A DNA stretch of 62,461 nucleotides, taken from Betaproteobacteria bacterium. GTDB lineage: Bacteria > Pseudomonadota > Gammaproteobacteria > Burkholderiales > Burkholderiaceae. Location of the stretch: the NCBI GenBank assembly GCA_009927445.1, contig RFMZ01000183.1:1-62461 (forward strand), given 5' to 3'. Below, one piece after another: positions 1 through 9,407 of the stretch (positions are counted from its first letter, which is position 1; each line of letters starts with the position of its first letter). The notes beneath the pieces are model-generated. The model saw only the letters and a program-made list of their open reading frames with translations. It did no database searches and had not been told where the DNA came from. Made by a program: the position numbers and the translations under genes.

Positions 1-879
1 TTAATTCAGTTAGAGGAGCCGGTGCGGGTGCGTGGCGATGTATCGAGTCAGTTTTTGACAGCCTTATTGATGGCATTACCATTAACGCGTTCGACCAAGC
101 CGATTCAGATTACAGTAGTCGGTGAGCTTATTTCCAAACCGTATATAGACATCACATTGAATTTATTGCAGCATTTTGGTGTGGCGGTAAAGAACGACGC
201 ATGGCAAACTTTTACTATTCCCCCGCTTGCCCCGGGGATGATTAGCCCCTATGTCTCTCCCGGGGATTATTGGGTTGAAGGGGACGCATCATCGGCATCT
301 TATTTTTTAGCCGCAGGTGCTTTAGGTGGCGGTCCATTGACTTTACGAGGAGTCGGCCGAGATAGTATTCAAGGGGATATGGCTTTTGCCAAGGCCTTAT
401 CCATGATGGGGGCCAATATTACGCAAGGTAATGATTGGATTGAGGTCCGTGGCATTGATCATCCCGATGGCCAATTGCAGGGCATTGATTTAGATTGCAC
501 GGCTATTCCAGATGCGGCGATGACCTTAGCTGTATTGGGCCTTTTTGCTAGTGGTAAAACGCGTTTAACTGGGATTGCCAGTTGGAAAGTGAAAGAGACG
601 GATCGTATCTTAGCGATGCAAACCGAATTACGTAAATTTGGTGCGCTAGTCGAGTCGGGCGATGATTTTATAGTGGTGCAAGCTCCAACTGAGTGGCAAT
701 CCCCTGTTGCTGGGGTAGATACGTATGACGATCACCGTATGGCAATGTGTTTTTCCTTAGCGGCTTTTGGGCCATTGCCGGTTTTAATTAATGATCCAGA
801 CTGTGTTGGCAAGACTTTCCCAAATTATTTTTCAGAATTCTTAGCCTTAATTGGGCAATCACCTACGCTGGAGCAATAG
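1..879 (+). CDS. aroA: 3-phosphoshikimate 1-carboxyvinyltransferase (EPSP synthase), 5' end outside window
   Basis: C-terminal two thirds of EPSP synthase, the cytoplasmic enzyme that joins shikimate-3-phosphate to phosphoenolpyruvate on the way to chorismate. The frame is already open at base 1, and roughly 140 residues of a protein usually near 430 are missing, so the real start lies upstream of the window. Family motifs visible in order are [15 protein letters not shown] (about residue 94 of the visible part), [15 protein letters not shown] and [13 protein letters not shown] near the end. Its TAG stop shares one base with the GTG start of cmk, so the two are translationally coupled. aroA followed by cmk and rpsA is a common proteobacterial arrangement. 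Identification is secure. Confidence 0.97.
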   Translation, partial: LIQLEEPVRVRGDVSSQFLTALLMALPLTRSTKPIQITVVGELISKPYIDITLNLLQHFGVAVKNDAWQTFTIPPLAPGMISPYVSPGDYWVEGDASSASYFLAAGALGGGPLTLRGVGRDSIQGDMAFAKALSMMGANITQGNDWIEVRGIDHPDGQLQGIDLDCTAIPDAAMTLAVLGLFASGKTRLTGIASWKVKETDRILAMQTELRKFGALVESGDDFIVVQAPTEWQSPVAGVDTYDDHRMAMCFSLAAFGPLPVLINDPDCVGKTFPNYFSEFLALIGQSPTLEQ

Positions 880-1568
880 TGGTTTTCGATAGTCAAGACT
901 TGCTTAATCATCACCAGTTGCCGGTTATTGCTATTGATGGCCCTTCTGCTTCAGGCAAGGGTTCAGTTGCTCAACTAGTTGCTAAGCGTTTGGGGTTTCA
1001 TTACTTAGATAGCGGGGCTTTATATCGCTTGGTTGGCTTAGCTAGTCTTTGGCAAGGTATTGACTTAACTGATGGCATTCGGTTGGGTGCGGTGACGAGC
1101 CGATTACAGATTCGTTTTGATACAGATCTGATTTACTTAGATGGACAAGAGGTTAGTGCGGCGATTCGGACTGAAGAAATGGGTAAGAGAGCGTCTGCAG
1201 TGGGTGCGCAACCCTTAGTAAGGCAGGCTCTACTTGCCTTGCAACGGAGTTTTTTACAGGCTCCGGGATTAGTTGCTGATGGCCGGGATATGTCTACGGT
1301 GATCTTCCCGCAGGCGAAGTTAAAGGTGTTTTTAACAGCGCGTGTGGAAATTCGTGCACAAAGAAGACATAAACAATTGATATCCAAAGGAATTTCTGCT
1401 AACATAGATGTTCTGACGAAAGATTTAGTAGATCGTGATGGCTTAGATACATCGCGCCAAACAGCTCCACTAATAAAAACGGCAGATGCCTTTATGCTTG
1501 ACACGAGTGAGATGGGTATAGAAGAGGCGGTTCAAACCATCTTAACTTGGTATAAGTTGGCGCAGTAA
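879..1568 (+). CDS. cmk: Cytidylate kinase
   Basis: Phosphorylates CMP and dCMP with ATP in pyrimidine nucleotide recycling. The 229-residue product has the P-loop DGPSASGKGS at about residues 20-29, the substrate-binding DSGALYR and VADGRDMSTVIFP segments, and the lid-region arginines in RQTAPL. The family usually reads DGRDMGT; here the glycine is serine, a mild change. The GTG start overlaps the last base of the aroA stop. A 246-bp spacer rich in short tandem repeats separates it from rpsA. Confidence 0.96.
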   Translation: MVFDSQDLLNHHQLPVIAIDGPSASGKGSVAQLVAKRLGFHYLDSGALYRLVGLASLWQGIDLTDGIRLGAVTSRLQIRFDTDLIYLDGQEVSAAIRTEEMGKRASAVGAQPLVRQALLALQRSFLQAPGLVADGRDMSTVIFPQAKLKVFLTARVEIRAQRRHKQLISKGISANIDVLTKDLVDRDGLDTSRQTAPLIKTADAFMLDTSEMGIEEAVQTILTWYKLAQ

Positions 1569-1598
1569 GTCAGTACAGTCAGTGCAGTCAGTCAGTGC
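1569..1598. repeat. CAGT-based simple repeat
   Basis: Immediately after the cmk stop there are about 30 bp built from overlapping CAGT and CAGTCAGT units. It looks like slippage-derived simple sequence. No start codon or gene is associated with it. It is followed about 18 bp later by a cleaner 12-bp tandem array. Confidence 0.6.
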
Positions 1599-1616
1599 TA
1601 GTAGGTTGATAGTAGC

Positions 1617-1676
1617 AACACAAGTAATAACACAAGCAATAACACAAGTAGTAACACAAGTAGTAACACAAGTATT
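1617..1676. repeat. Tandem repeat, 12 bp x 5, in the rpsA upstream region
   Basis: Five consecutive 12-bp units, each beginning AACACAAG and ending TAAT, CAAT, TAGT, TAGT and TATT. The array lies between cmk and rpsA, where an rpsA promoter or leader would be expected. Read forward it would encode Asn-Thr-Ser-Xaa repeats, but the frame has no usable start codon, so it is treated as noncoding. Confidence 0.85.
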
Positions 1677-1814
1677 ACAGCGGTAACAAATATTAAAGAA
1701 GTATTAAAAGCCCCTTTTTGAATCCTGGTGCGCCTATTTTAGGTTCATTAATGCGCCACAAGAAGGGATTTACAACCTAACCCGTTGGCAATGCCAACTA
1801 GATAAGTGAAATTC

Positions 1815-3488
1815 ATGTCCGAATCTTTTGCAGCCCTATTTGAAGAGTCTCTAGCCCGATCCAATATGAAATCTGGGCAGGTGATCTCTGCTGAAGTGGT
1901 CCGTATTGACCATAATTTTGTAGTTGTAAATGCAGGCTTAAAGTCTGAAGCATTTATTCCCGTGGAAGAATTCCACAATGATCAAGGTGAAATAGACGTT
2001 CAACCGGGTGATTTTGTTTCTGTGGCGATTGACGCCTTAGAAAATGGTTACGGTGACACGATATTATCCCGTGACAAGGCCAAGCGTCTGGCTTCTTGGA
2101 TGAATCTAGAAAAAGCTCTAGAACAAGGAGAGATTGTCACTGGAGCCGTTACTGGTAAGGTTAAAGGTGGTCTGACTGTTATGGTGAATGGTATTCGGGC
2201 TTTTTTACCTGGATCCTTATTGGATACTCGCCCCATTAAAGACACATCGCCATTTGAAGGTAAGACGATGGACTTTAAGGTTATTAAATTAGACCGTAAA
2301 AGAAATAACGTTGTTTTATCTAGACGAGCAGTGGTTGAGGCAAGTCAAGGAGAAGAGCGTCAGAAGTTAATGGAAAACCTTAAAGAAGGTACTGTTGTTC
2401 AAGGGATTATCAAGAACATTACTGATTACGGAGCGTTTGTTGATTTAGGTGGGATTGATGGTTTGTTACACATCACTGACTTAGCTTGGCGTCGCGTGAG
2501 ACACCCGAGTGAGGTTCTCACAGTTGGACAAGAAGTAACGGCAAAAATTCTACGTTACGACCAGGACAAAAACCGTGTTTCATTAGGTATCAAGCAATTA
2601 GGTGATGATCCTTGGGTTGGTATTGGCAGACGTTATCCACCCAATACGCGTTTATTTGGTAAAGTCACCAACTTAACTGATTACGGTGCGTTTGTTGAGA
2701 TCGAGTCGGGTATTGAAGGTTTAGTGCACGTTTCTGAGATGGACTGGACCAACAAAAATATTGCTCCTGGTAAAGCGGTGCAATTAGGTTTAGATGTTGA
2801 AGTCATGGTTTTAGATATTGACGAAGACAAGCGTCGCATCAGTCTTGGAATGAAGCAGTGCAAGACGAATCCATGGGATGAGTTTGCTAGAACCCATAAT
2901 AAAGGCGATAAATTATCTGGTGCAATCAAGTCGATTACAGACTTTGGTGTCTTTATTGGGCTGGACGGCGGCATTGATGGGTTGGTGCATTTGTCGGATA
3001 TTTCTTGGAATGAAGCTGGCGAAGAAGCTGTGAAGAAGTTCAAGAAAGGTGATGAGATTGATACAGTTGTCCTTGCTATTGATGTGGAAAAAGAGCGGAT
3101 TTCTTTAGGAATTAAGCAGCTCTCTGGCGATCCATTTAATAACTACACAGCAGCGAACGACAAGGGTGCGCTAGTGACAGGGACGATTAAAACTGTCGAT
3201 GCTAAGGGTGCGACTGTGCATTTGGCAGACGAAGTCGAGGCGTATATTCGGGCATCGGAAATCTCAACGGATCGGGTTGAGGATGCGCGTAATATATTAA
3301 AAGAGGGTGACTCGATTTCTGCGATGATTATTAATGTTGACCGTAAATCACGCAGCATTAATTTGTCGATTAAAGCCAAAGATAGCGCTGATCAGCAGCA
3401 GGCTATGAGTAAGTTACAAACTGATGCTAGTTCAGGCACAACGAATTTAGGTGCCTTGTTAAAAGCAAAATTCGATAATCAAGGGTAA
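1815..3488 (+). CDS. rpsA: 30S ribosomal protein S1
   Basis: Binds mRNA on the 30S subunit and helps initiation on structured messages. The 557-residue product holds six S1 (OB-fold) repeats; repeats 3-6 are recognisable by segments such as [20 protein letters not shown] and [20 protein letters not shown]. The ATG at 1815 is chosen because the protein then begins [13 protein letters not shown], the usual S1 start. An in-frame GTG at 1806 would add three residues. S1 commonly represses its own translation through its leader, and here the leader follows a 12-bp tandem repeat array. A strong hairpin terminator follows the gene. Confidence 0.97.
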   Translation: MSESFAALFEESLARSNMKSGQVISAEVVRIDHNFVVVNAGLKSEAFIPVEEFHNDQGEIDVQPGDFVSVAIDALENGYGDTILSRDKAKRLASWMNLEKALEQGEIVTGAVTGKVKGGLTVMVNGIRAFLPGSLLDTRPIKDTSPFEGKTMDFKVIKLDRKRNNVVLSRRAVVEASQGEERQKLMENLKEGTVVQGIIKNITDYGAFVDLGGIDGLLHITDLAWRRVRHPSEVLTVGQEVTAKILRYDQDKNRVSLGIKQLGDDPWVGIGRRYPPNTRLFGKVTNLTDYGAFVEIESGIEGLVHVSEMDWTNKNIAPGKAVQLGLDVEVMVLDIDEDKRRISLGMKQCKTNPWDEFARTHNKGDKLSGAIKSITDFGVFIGLDGGIDGLVHLSDISWNEAGEEAVKKFKKGDEIDTVVLAIDVEKERISLGIKQLSGDPFNNYTAANDKGALVTGTIKTVDAKGATVHLADEVEAYIRASEISTDRVEDARNILKEGDSISAMIINVDRKSRSINLSIKAKDSADQQQAMSKLQTDASSGTTNLGALLKAKFDNQG

Positions 3489-3499
3489 TCAGCCAACAC

Positions 3500-3529
3500 A
3501 TCACTGCCTTAGGCAGTGATGTTGTTTTT
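3500..3529 (+). terminator. Rho-independent terminator after rpsA
   Basis: Perfect inverted repeat ATCACTGCC / GGCAGTGAT with a TTA loop, followed by a T-rich run (TGTTGTTTTTA). It lies 12 bp after the rpsA stop. It also rules out the in-frame upstream start of ihfB at 3516, which would fall inside the hairpin. Confidence 0.8.
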
Positions 3530-3545
3530 ATTCAGGACTAAACGT

Positions 3546-3908
3546 ATGACAGACTCTGCTTCTTCGACACCCACATCTCAGTTAGTAGAGACATCTATTA
3601 CTAGATCGGAGTTAGTTGATTTATTGGCTGAGCAGTTTCCTCAGCTATTGCCAAAGGATGTTGAGTTAGCGGTTAAAACTTTGCTTGACACGATGACGAG
3701 TTCTTTGTCAAAGGGTAAGCGAATTGAGCTTCGTGGGGTTGGTAGCTTTGTATTGCATCAGCGACCAGCGCGGGTTGGTCGGAACCCGAAATCTGGGGAA
3801 CAGGTATTAATTCCAGAAAAAAAGGTACCTCATTTTAAGCCTGGGAAAGAACTTCGGGAGCGGGTTGACTATAAGGCGAAGCCGGTTAAAGATGGCCAAA
3901 GTGAATGA
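3546..3908 (+). CDS. ihfB: Integration host factor subunit beta
   Basis: DNA-bending HU/IHF family protein that pairs with IHF-alpha and shapes promoters, recombination sites and origins. The 120-residue product carries the family signature from about residue 60: [19 protein letters not shown] and [16 protein letters not shown]. Two things differ from the textbook protein of about 94 residues. There is a Ser/Thr-rich N-terminal extension of about 19 residues, and the usual RGFGSF is RGVGSF. ATG 3546 is chosen because earlier in-frame starts fall in the rpsA terminator. The stop overlaps the lapA start as ATGA. Confidence 0.93.
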   Translation: MTDSASSTPTSQLVETSITRSELVDLLAEQFPQLLPKDVELAVKTLLDTMTSSLSKGKRIELRGVGSFVLHQRPARVGRNPKSGEQVLIPEKKVPHFKPGKELRERVDYKAKPVKDGQSE

Positions 3909-4135
3909 TGCCGATTTTGCATCTAGTATGGCGATTCCTACTGATTGCTAGTCGGATTGGGTTTTTTGTAGTATTTTTCATGATGGCCTTACTGAATTCT
4001 CATCCAGTAGAATTCAATTGGTTTGTAGGGCAAACCTTACAAGTTCCACTGATCATTCCTTTACTTGGCGCTTTTTTATTAGGCTTATTGCTGGCGGGCC
4101 TAGCCTTTTACCGTTTCGCTCGTAAGGCACAGTAA
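3905..4135 (+). CDS. lapA: Lipopolysaccharide assembly protein A (DUF1049)
   Basis: Small inner-membrane protein of 76 residues with two hydrophobic helices, roughly residues 5-28 and 41-66, joined by a short polar stretch with the family-like segment [10 protein letters not shown], and a basic C-terminus. LapA works with LapB in controlling LPS synthesis and assembly. The start overlaps the ihfB stop as ATGA (a second ATG follows directly at 3908), and lapB starts 2 bp after its stop, so ihfB-lapA-lapB is one transcription unit. Confidence 0.9.
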   Translation: MMPILHLVWRFLLIASRIGFFVVFFMMALLNSHPVEFNWFVGQTLQVPLIIPLLGAFLLGLLLAGLAFYRFARKAQ

Positions 4136-4137
4136 AG

Positions 4138-5334
4138 ATGGAAATTGAGGTTCATTGGTTAGGTGTATTGCCGATTGTATTTGGTCTAGGCTGGCTAGCT
4201 GCGCGTTGGGAAAAACGCCTAGAGGATATGGAGGACGATGTTGCGCAACAAAAAAAGCAAAGATCGACTTTTAGAGGCCTGAACTTACTCCTCAATGAGC
4301 AACCTGATAAAGCAATTGATGCCTTAGTTGAGGTTGCTAAATTAGACCCTGAAACCACCGAACTCCATTTTGCTTTAGGAAGTTTATTTCGTCGACGTGG
4401 GGAGACCGAGCGAGCGATTCGGGTACACCAACATTTAGTAGGTCGGGAGGACATTGCCGCGCGTGATCGCGCTCACGCTGGGTATGAATTAGGCCGTGAT
4501 TTTTTACGAGCAGGCATGTTAGATCGTGCCGAAGCAAGCTTAAATCAAGTAGGTGATGGCCGATATTTGATTCCTGCTAAAGTGGCTCTGCTGGAGATGT
4601 ATCAGATCGAAAAAGACTGGCGTAAAGCGATCATCGCGGCATCTGAATTAGCTCAACTAGAGAAAAAGGATTACCAAGATCAGATTGCGCAATTTGATTG
4701 TGAAATTGCTCTTGAGGCGATGCGAAGGCAAGATTTGGCTGCCAGTCATCTGGCCTTAGACCATGCTTTCATCGCAGTACCTGAGCATATTCGAGCCACG
4801 ATTTTACGTGGTGAAGTGTATATTTTAGGACAACGTCCCAAAGAGGCGATTACTACTTGGAAGTTAATTGAAGAAAAATACCCTGCGTTTTTACATTTAG
4901 TGGCTGATCAATGGATTTTGGCTCACCAAGAGTTAGGACAGGAGTCTGTTGGACTTGAACGCTTAGTTGCACAATTACCTGAGCATGGTTGGGGCGAGTT
5001 ACTCGATATTGTTTATAAACACGTTTTGAGGCTTCAAGGAGCAGAAGCTGCTGAACTGCTCATGTCCCAAGTTTTATTAAAGACGCCAACACTAACAGTG
5101 CTCGCCAAGCGCTTTGAAGCGCAATATCAACTAGCTATTACACAGGAAGCACAATCATCGGCAACGGACTTAAAGGCCTCGGTTGACTTACTCAAAAAAC
5201 GTTCTAGTAGTCTAGCGAGATATACCTGTAGTAGTTGTGGTTTTCGGGCTAAGCGGTTTTACTGGCAGTGTCCAGGTTGTAATCATTGGGATGTATACTC
5301 CCCCAAAAGAAGCGAGGGGTTGGCTGGGCTTTAA
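4138..5334 (+). CDS. lapB: Lipopolysaccharide assembly protein B (TPR plus rubredoxin-like zinc domain)
   Basis: LapB (YciM) couples LPS synthesis to transport and promotes FtsH-dependent turnover of LpxC. The 398-residue product has one N-terminal transmembrane anchor (about residues 5-22), a run of tetratricopeptide repeats (about 45-330), and a C-terminal rubredoxin-type metal site with two Cys-x-x-Cys pairs, CSSCGF and CPGCNHW. Length and domain order match the family. It sits 2 bp downstream of lapA, and ugd and two heptose genes follow, placing it in an envelope-biogenesis neighbourhood. Confidence 0.95.
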   Translation: MEIEVHWLGVLPIVFGLGWLAARWEKRLEDMEDDVAQQKKQRSTFRGLNLLLNEQPDKAIDALVEVAKLDPETTELHFALGSLFRRRGETERAIRVHQHLVGREDIAARDRAHAGYELGRDFLRAGMLDRAEASLNQVGDGRYLIPAKVALLEMYQIEKDWRKAIIAASELAQLEKKDYQDQIAQFDCEIALEAMRRQDLAASHLALDHAFIAVPEHIRATILRGEVYILGQRPKEAITTWKLIEEKYPAFLHLVADQWILAHQELGQESVGLERLVAQLPEHGWGELLDIVYKHVLRLQGAEAAELLMSQVLLKTPTLTVLAKRFEAQYQLAITQEAQSSATDLKASVDLLKKRSSSLARYTCSSCGFRAKRFYWQCPGCNHWDVYSPKRSEGLAGL

Positions 5335-5398
5335 GCGATATTAATGAACGCTTGGTCGTGTGGAATATTTTATTGGTTGTAAAAGTTAGGAGAGATTT

Positions 5399-6763
5399 TT
5401 GAAAGTCACAATTATTGGAAGTGGTTATGTTGGTTTAGTGACTGGCGCATGTTTAGCTGAACTTGGTAATGAGGTATTTTGTTTGGATGTTGACACCCAA
5501 AAAATAGCCATCTTAAATCAAGGTGGAGTACCGATTTACGAACCGGGTTTAAAAGAGATGATTGCCCGCAATATCGAGGCAGGTCGGTTGCAATTTTCTA
5601 CCGATGTCCAAGCGAGTGTTGAGCATGGTGAACTGCAATATATTGCAGTTGGCACACCCCCAGACGAAGATGGCTCTGCGGATTTACAGTATGTATTGGC
5701 TGCAGCGAAGAATATTGCGAAGTATATGAATGGCTTTAAGGTAGTGATTGATAAATCGACAGTTCCGGTGGGTACCGCGCAGCAGGTTAAAGATGTGATC
5801 TCGGCAGAGTTGACTAGACGTGGGGTAGTTGATGTATCGTTTTCAGTTGTATCTAATCCAGAGTTTTTGAAAGAAGGTGCAGCGGTTGAGGACTTCATGC
5901 GCCCAGACCGGATTGTGCTTGGGACGGCAGATGATGCTGCAGGCCAGAAGGCTAAGGCGATGATGAAAAAGTTATACGCCCCTTTTAATCGCCATCACGA
6001 GCGGACCTTTTATATGGACGTGAAGAGCGCTGAATTAACCAAGTATGCCGCGAATGCGATGTTAGCAACCCGGATTTCTTTCATGAATGAGTTAGCCAAT
6101 TTAGCCGATATGGTTGGTGCTGATATAGAAGCAGTCAGGCAGGGAATTGGCTCGGACTCCCGGATTGGGTATGGGTTTTTATATGCTGGGACTGGTTATG
6201 GTGGATCTTGTTTTCCAAAAGATGTGCAAGCTTTATCTAGGACTGCCCAGGAGTTCCATTTAGATTTACAAATCTTGCAGGCGGTCGAGTCCGTCAATCA
6301 AGATCAGAAGAAGGTCTTAATTAAAAAAATTGTGAAGCGCTTTGGTGAGGATTTGAGTAATCATCAATTTGCTTTATGGGGTTTAGCCTTTAAGCCGAAT
6401 ACGGATGATATGCGAGAGGCGCCAAGTCGAGTCATTATTCAGGAGTTAGTGCGCCGGGGTGCGCGAGTCGTCGCATTTGACCCAGTTGCAACCCCAGAGG
6501 CCATCAAAGCTTTGGAACTTGATTTTCAAGAATCAGCCCATTTATTATCAAAGATTACCATGGTTGATAAGCCGATGGATGCTACAGTAGGCGCTGATGC
6601 ATTAATTATTGCGACGGAGTGGAAAGCTTTTCGAAGTCCAGACTTTGACGTATTAAAAAAACAGTTAAAAAATCCGATTATTTTTGACGGTCGGAATTTA
6701 TTTGAGCCGCACGCATTAGCTGAGCTAGGATTTACTTATTACGGGATTGGTCGACATAACTAG
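5399..6763 (+). CDS. ugd: UDP-glucose 6-dehydrogenase
   Basis: Oxidises UDP-glucose to UDP-glucuronate with two NAD+, supplying precursors for polysaccharide or LPS modification. The 454-residue product has the N-terminal Rossmann motif [17 protein letters not shown] (residues 7-23), substrate loop FLKEGAA, catalytic-cysteine motif [10 protein letters not shown] with Cys near residue 271, and the C-terminal domain segment [18 protein letters not shown]. The start is TTG at 5399, preceded by a good ribosome-binding site AGGAGAG about 5 bp away; the protein then begins [13 protein letters not shown] as usual for the family. Confidence 0.96.
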   Translation: MKVTIIGSGYVGLVTGACLAELGNEVFCLDVDTQKIAILNQGGVPIYEPGLKEMIARNIEAGRLQFSTDVQASVEHGELQYIAVGTPPDEDGSADLQYVLAAAKNIAKYMNGFKVVIDKSTVPVGTAQQVKDVISAELTRRGVVDVSFSVVSNPEFLKEGAAVEDFMRPDRIVLGTADDAAGQKAKAMMKKLYAPFNRHHERTFYMDVKSAELTKYAANAMLATRISFMNELANLADMVGADIEAVRQGIGSDSRIGYGFLYAGTGYGGSCFPKDVQALSRTAQEFHLDLQILQAVESVNQDQKKVLIKKIVKRFGEDLSNHQFALWGLAFKPNTDDMREAPSRVIIQELVRRGARVVAFDPVATPEAIKALELDFQESAHLLSKITMVDKPMDATVGADALIIATEWKAFRSPDFDVLKKQLKNPIIFDGRNLFEPHALAELGFTYYGIGRHN

Positions 6764-6771
6764 GTCGCCGC

Positions 6772-7731
6772 ATGCAGAGTAAAACAATGAATACCATTCA
6801 GTTACAAAAGAGCGACATCGAGTTGTTTCGTGCGACGACCATCTTAGTTGTAGGCGACGTGATGTTGGATCGATATTGGTTCGGGGATACGCAGCGTATT
6901 TCGCCTGAAGCGCCGGTGCCTATTGTTCAGATTAATCGGGTGGATGAGCGCCTTGGGGGAGCTGCAAATGTGGCTAGAAATGCTGCCTCATTAGGCGCAA
7001 AAGTCGCTTTACTCGGACTAGTTGGGGATGACGAATCAGGGCGACAAGTAGGACATTTATTAAATCAAGAGGGTATCGATAGTCTGTTGCAGATTGACTC
7101 CAGTGTGCCCACGATTGTGAAGTTACGGGTAGTAGCAAGGCAACAGCAATTAATCCGCTTAGACTTTGAACAAGAGCCCGATCAGCAGGTGTTAGCTGCA
7201 AAATTAGCCAGCTTTGAAGAGGTGTTGCCGCGGGTGCAAGCGGTTATTTTTTCGGACTATGGTAAGGGAGCATTAAAGCATATCAGTCAGATGATTGAAC
7301 TTGCTAGGCTGGCTGGTAAGATTGTTTTAGTAGACCCCAAGGGCAGTGACTACAGTAAGTATCGCCGGGCGAATATCATCACTCCCAATCGGAGTGAGCT
7401 AAGGCAAGTCATTGGAAGATGGCAAAACGAAGACGATTTGGCGCGTAAGGTGGAAGATTTAAGAGTTGCTTTAGCTGTAGAAGCGATTTTATTAACTCGA
7501 TCTGAAGAGGGGATGTCCCTTTTTGAGCAAGGTGGGGTAACTCACGTCTTGGCGCAGGCGAGGGAAGTTTTTGACGTTTCAGGAGCTGGTGATACGGTGA
7601 TTAGTACACTAGCGGTTGCGCTAGCCTCGGGGTGGGATGCGCACCGTGCAATGGCCCTTGCTAATCGTGCTGGCGGTATTGTAGTTGGAAAGCTAGGTAC
7701 TGCAACTGTTTCTTGGGAAGAATTGTTATGA
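6772..7731 (+). CDS. rfaE1: D-glycero-beta-D-manno-heptose-7-phosphate kinase
   Basis: PfkB-family sugar kinase making heptose-1,7-bisphosphate for the LPS inner core. The 319-residue product covers only the kinase half of the E. coli HldE fusion; the nucleotidyltransferase half (RfaE2) is not present here. Visible motifs are [15 protein letters not shown] near residue 62, and the PfkB signature with catalytic aspartate, DVSGAGDT, near residue 265. ATG 6772 and ATG 6787 are both possible starts. The stop overlaps the start of hldD by ATGA, so the two heptose genes are coupled. Confidence 0.94.
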   Translation: MQSKTMNTIQLQKSDIELFRATTILVVGDVMLDRYWFGDTQRISPEAPVPIVQINRVDERLGGAANVARNAASLGAKVALLGLVGDDESGRQVGHLLNQEGIDSLLQIDSSVPTIVKLRVVARQQQLIRLDFEQEPDQQVLAAKLASFEEVLPRVQAVIFSDYGKGALKHISQMIELARLAGKIVLVDPKGSDYSKYRRANIITPNRSELRQVIGRWQNEDDLARKVEDLRVALAVEAILLTRSEEGMSLFEQGGVTHVLAQAREVFDVSGAGDTVISTLAVALASGWDAHRAMALANRAGGIVVGKLGTATVSWEELL

Positions 7732-8753
7732 GATATATTGTGACTGGTGCTGCTGGTTTTGTAGGCGCCAATCTCGTGGCGGCTTTGAACGAGCGTGGCG
7801 AGAAAGACATCATTGTTGTGGATCAATTACGCGATTACCACAAGTATCGTAATTTAGTTGATTTAGAGATCACAGATTACTTGGACCAAGATGAGTTTTT
7901 AGCGAAGTTCCGAGGTGGTTTTTTAGGGCAGATTGCTGGTGTATTGCATGAAGGCGCTTGCTCTGACACGATGGAGATGGATGGGCGCTTTATGATGGCC
8001 AATAACTTTCGTTATACCTGTGATGTGTTGGATATTTGTACTGCGCAAAAAGTTCCATTACTGTATGCATCTTCCGCTGCAACTTATGGTGGTTCCCAAG
8101 TGTTTAGTGAAGACCGTGCCTTTGAAAAACCTCTCAATATTTACGGTTATTCGAAGTTTTTATTTGACCAAGTATTACGCCGACGTTTTGCAGAAAAATC
8201 ACTGACTAGCCAAGTGGTTGGTTTTCGCTATTTCAATGTATATGGACCTAAGGAATCACATAAAGGTCGGATGGCCTCAGTTGCCTTTCATCATTTTCAT
8301 CAATATAAGCAATCAGGTGCGGTGCAGTTATTTGGAGGCTATGATGGTTATGAAGCGGGTGAGCAAAAGCGTGACTTTGTTTATATTGATGACGTCGTGC
8401 AGGTGAATCTATTTTTTTTAGACCGGCCTGAACTTAGTGGAATTTTTAACTTGGGTAGTGGCCGCGCACAAACTTTTAATGATGTAGCCAGTTCAGTCAT
8501 TAATGGGCTTGGCGGCATTGGAGCGCTGGATTATCAGGATCAAAGCCTTGCGCAGCTTGTTTCCCAGGGGGCAATTCGGTATATCGATTTTCCTGAGGCT
8601 TTAAAGGGTAAGTATCAATCTTTTACGCAAGCCAGTTTAGAGCGTTTAAGAGCAGTTGGCTATGCACAGCCATTTCACACTGTAGAAGAAGGTGTAGGAA
8701 AATACATGCAGTGGTTATCAGATAACACAGACTTTCTGGCAGTCCAAGCCTGA
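7728..8753 (+). CDS. hldD: ADP-L-glycero-D-manno-heptose 6-epimerase
   Basis: Short-chain-dehydrogenase-type epimerase that completes the activated heptose of the LPS core. The 341-residue product starts [15 protein letters not shown] (NADP-binding GxxGxxG), has SSAATYGG and the catalytic Tyr-x-x-x-Lys in [10 protein letters not shown], and FRYFNVYGP downstream. ATG 7728 overlaps the rfaE1 stop and gives the usual N-terminus; an in-frame TTG at 7713 would add five residues. ugd, rfaE1 and hldD together point to LPS core sugar supply. Confidence 0.96.
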   Translation: MRYIVTGAAGFVGANLVAALNERGEKDIIVVDQLRDYHKYRNLVDLEITDYLDQDEFLAKFRGGFLGQIAGVLHEGACSDTMEMDGRFMMANNFRYTCDVLDICTAQKVPLLYASSAATYGGSQVFSEDRAFEKPLNIYGYSKFLFDQVLRRRFAEKSLTSQVVGFRYFNVYGPKESHKGRMASVAFHHFHQYKQSGAVQLFGGYDGYEAGEQKRDFVYIDDVVQVNLFFLDRPELSGIFNLGSGRAQTFNDVASSVINGLGGIGALDYQDQSLAQLVSQGAIRYIDFPEALKGKYQSFTQASLERLRAVGYAQPFHTVEEGVGKYMQWLSDNTDFLAVQA

Positions 8754-8840
8754 TTTAGACAACGCCCGTCAACATACTTTAATTCCTTCCGTTATGGACA
8801 GTTCATAGCATTTGCTATGAATTTTTATTATGGAGGATTT

Positions 8841-9188
8841 ATGCGATTTTCAAGAATTGGTTTGAAAGGTAGTAGTTTAACGAAAGGTTTATTAGCTTTA
8901 GCTATCAGTGGGGCTTTATTATTTCAGTCACCTGTTTTTGCTGTGAGTATTAATTCAGCGACGCAGGAAGTTTTACAAAATGTAAAGGGTGTTGGTCCTG
9001 CAAAAGCTCGGGCTATTATTGCTGAGCGAGAAAAGCGCGGAGCTTTTCAAAGTCCAGAGGACTTAAGTAGCCGTGTAAAAGGTATTGGCATGAAGACAAT
9101 CGTCAAAATAACTGATTCGGGGATTACTTTTGAACTTCCAGAATCTCCTCCTGCTTCGAGGTCGGTTCGCTCTCGGTCTAGGGATTAA
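8841..9188 (+). CDS. Secreted ComEA-like helix-hairpin-helix DNA-binding protein
   Basis: A 115-residue exported protein. Residues 1-35 are a signal peptide (basic start, hydrophobic LLALAISGALLF, cleavage after FA). Residues 36-95 hold two helix-hairpin-helix motifs, INSATQEVLQNVKGVGPAKA and the RVKGIGMKTI segment, as in the DNA-binding part of competence protein ComEA. The C-terminus is Arg/Ser-rich. ATG 8841 is favoured by GGAGG at 8832-8836; an in-frame ATG at 8817 would add eight residues ahead of the signal. Such proteins bind incoming DNA in the periplasm during transformation, but that role is inferred from family only. Confidence 0.85.
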   Translation: MRFSRIGLKGSSLTKGLLALAISGALLFQSPVFAVSINSATQEVLQNVKGVGPAKARAIIAEREKRGAFQSPEDLSSRVKGIGMKTIVKITDSGITFELPESPPASRSVRSRSRD

Positions 9189-9236
9189 TGACTTCGTAGG
9201 GGATATGAATTTTTAAAATAAATTGGTAGGCACTTT

Positions 9237-9288
9237 AGGCAGGATGTGAGTAGGTGTATAAAATAGACCTCAGCATTCTGCCTTTTTT
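9237..9288 (+). terminator. Rho-independent terminator after the ComEA-like gene
   Basis: AGGCAGGATG-TGAG pairs with CTCAGCATTCTGCCT (one G-U pair and one bulged base) across a loop of about 18 nt, followed by TTTTTT. The stem is about 14 bp. It closes the unit ending with the secreted helix-hairpin-helix gene. Confidence 0.7.
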
Positions 9289-9371
9289 AGTTATGATGTT
9301 TAGATACTTAGCATCAATGAATCAATTCGCAGTTTTGTGTAGCCCTCACTATATTGGGCAGACTTCACTAT

Positions 9372-9407
9372 AAAGAGTAAACCTAGATGAAAGAGCAAAC
9401 CTAGATG
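9372..9407 (+). repeat. 18-bp tandem duplication carrying the cysM start codon
   Basis: Two adjacent 18-bp copies, AAAGAGTAAACCTAGATG and the same with one T-to-C change. The second copy ends with the cysM start ATG (9405-9407). The first copy ends with another ATG (9387) that opens a five-codon frame (Met-Lys-Glu-Gln-Thr) whose TAG stop at 9402-9404 directly abuts the cysM ATG. Confidence 0.85.

Noticed and set aside
1605..1736. Asn-Thr-Ser-Xaa repeat frame through the 12-bp array
   Set aside because: No start codon after the upstream stop at 1602 and no ribosome-binding site; treated as a noncoding repeat.
2681..3043. Open frame of 120 residues antisense to rpsA
   Set aside because: Shadow of a strongly biased coding region; composition follows the S1 codons on the other strand.
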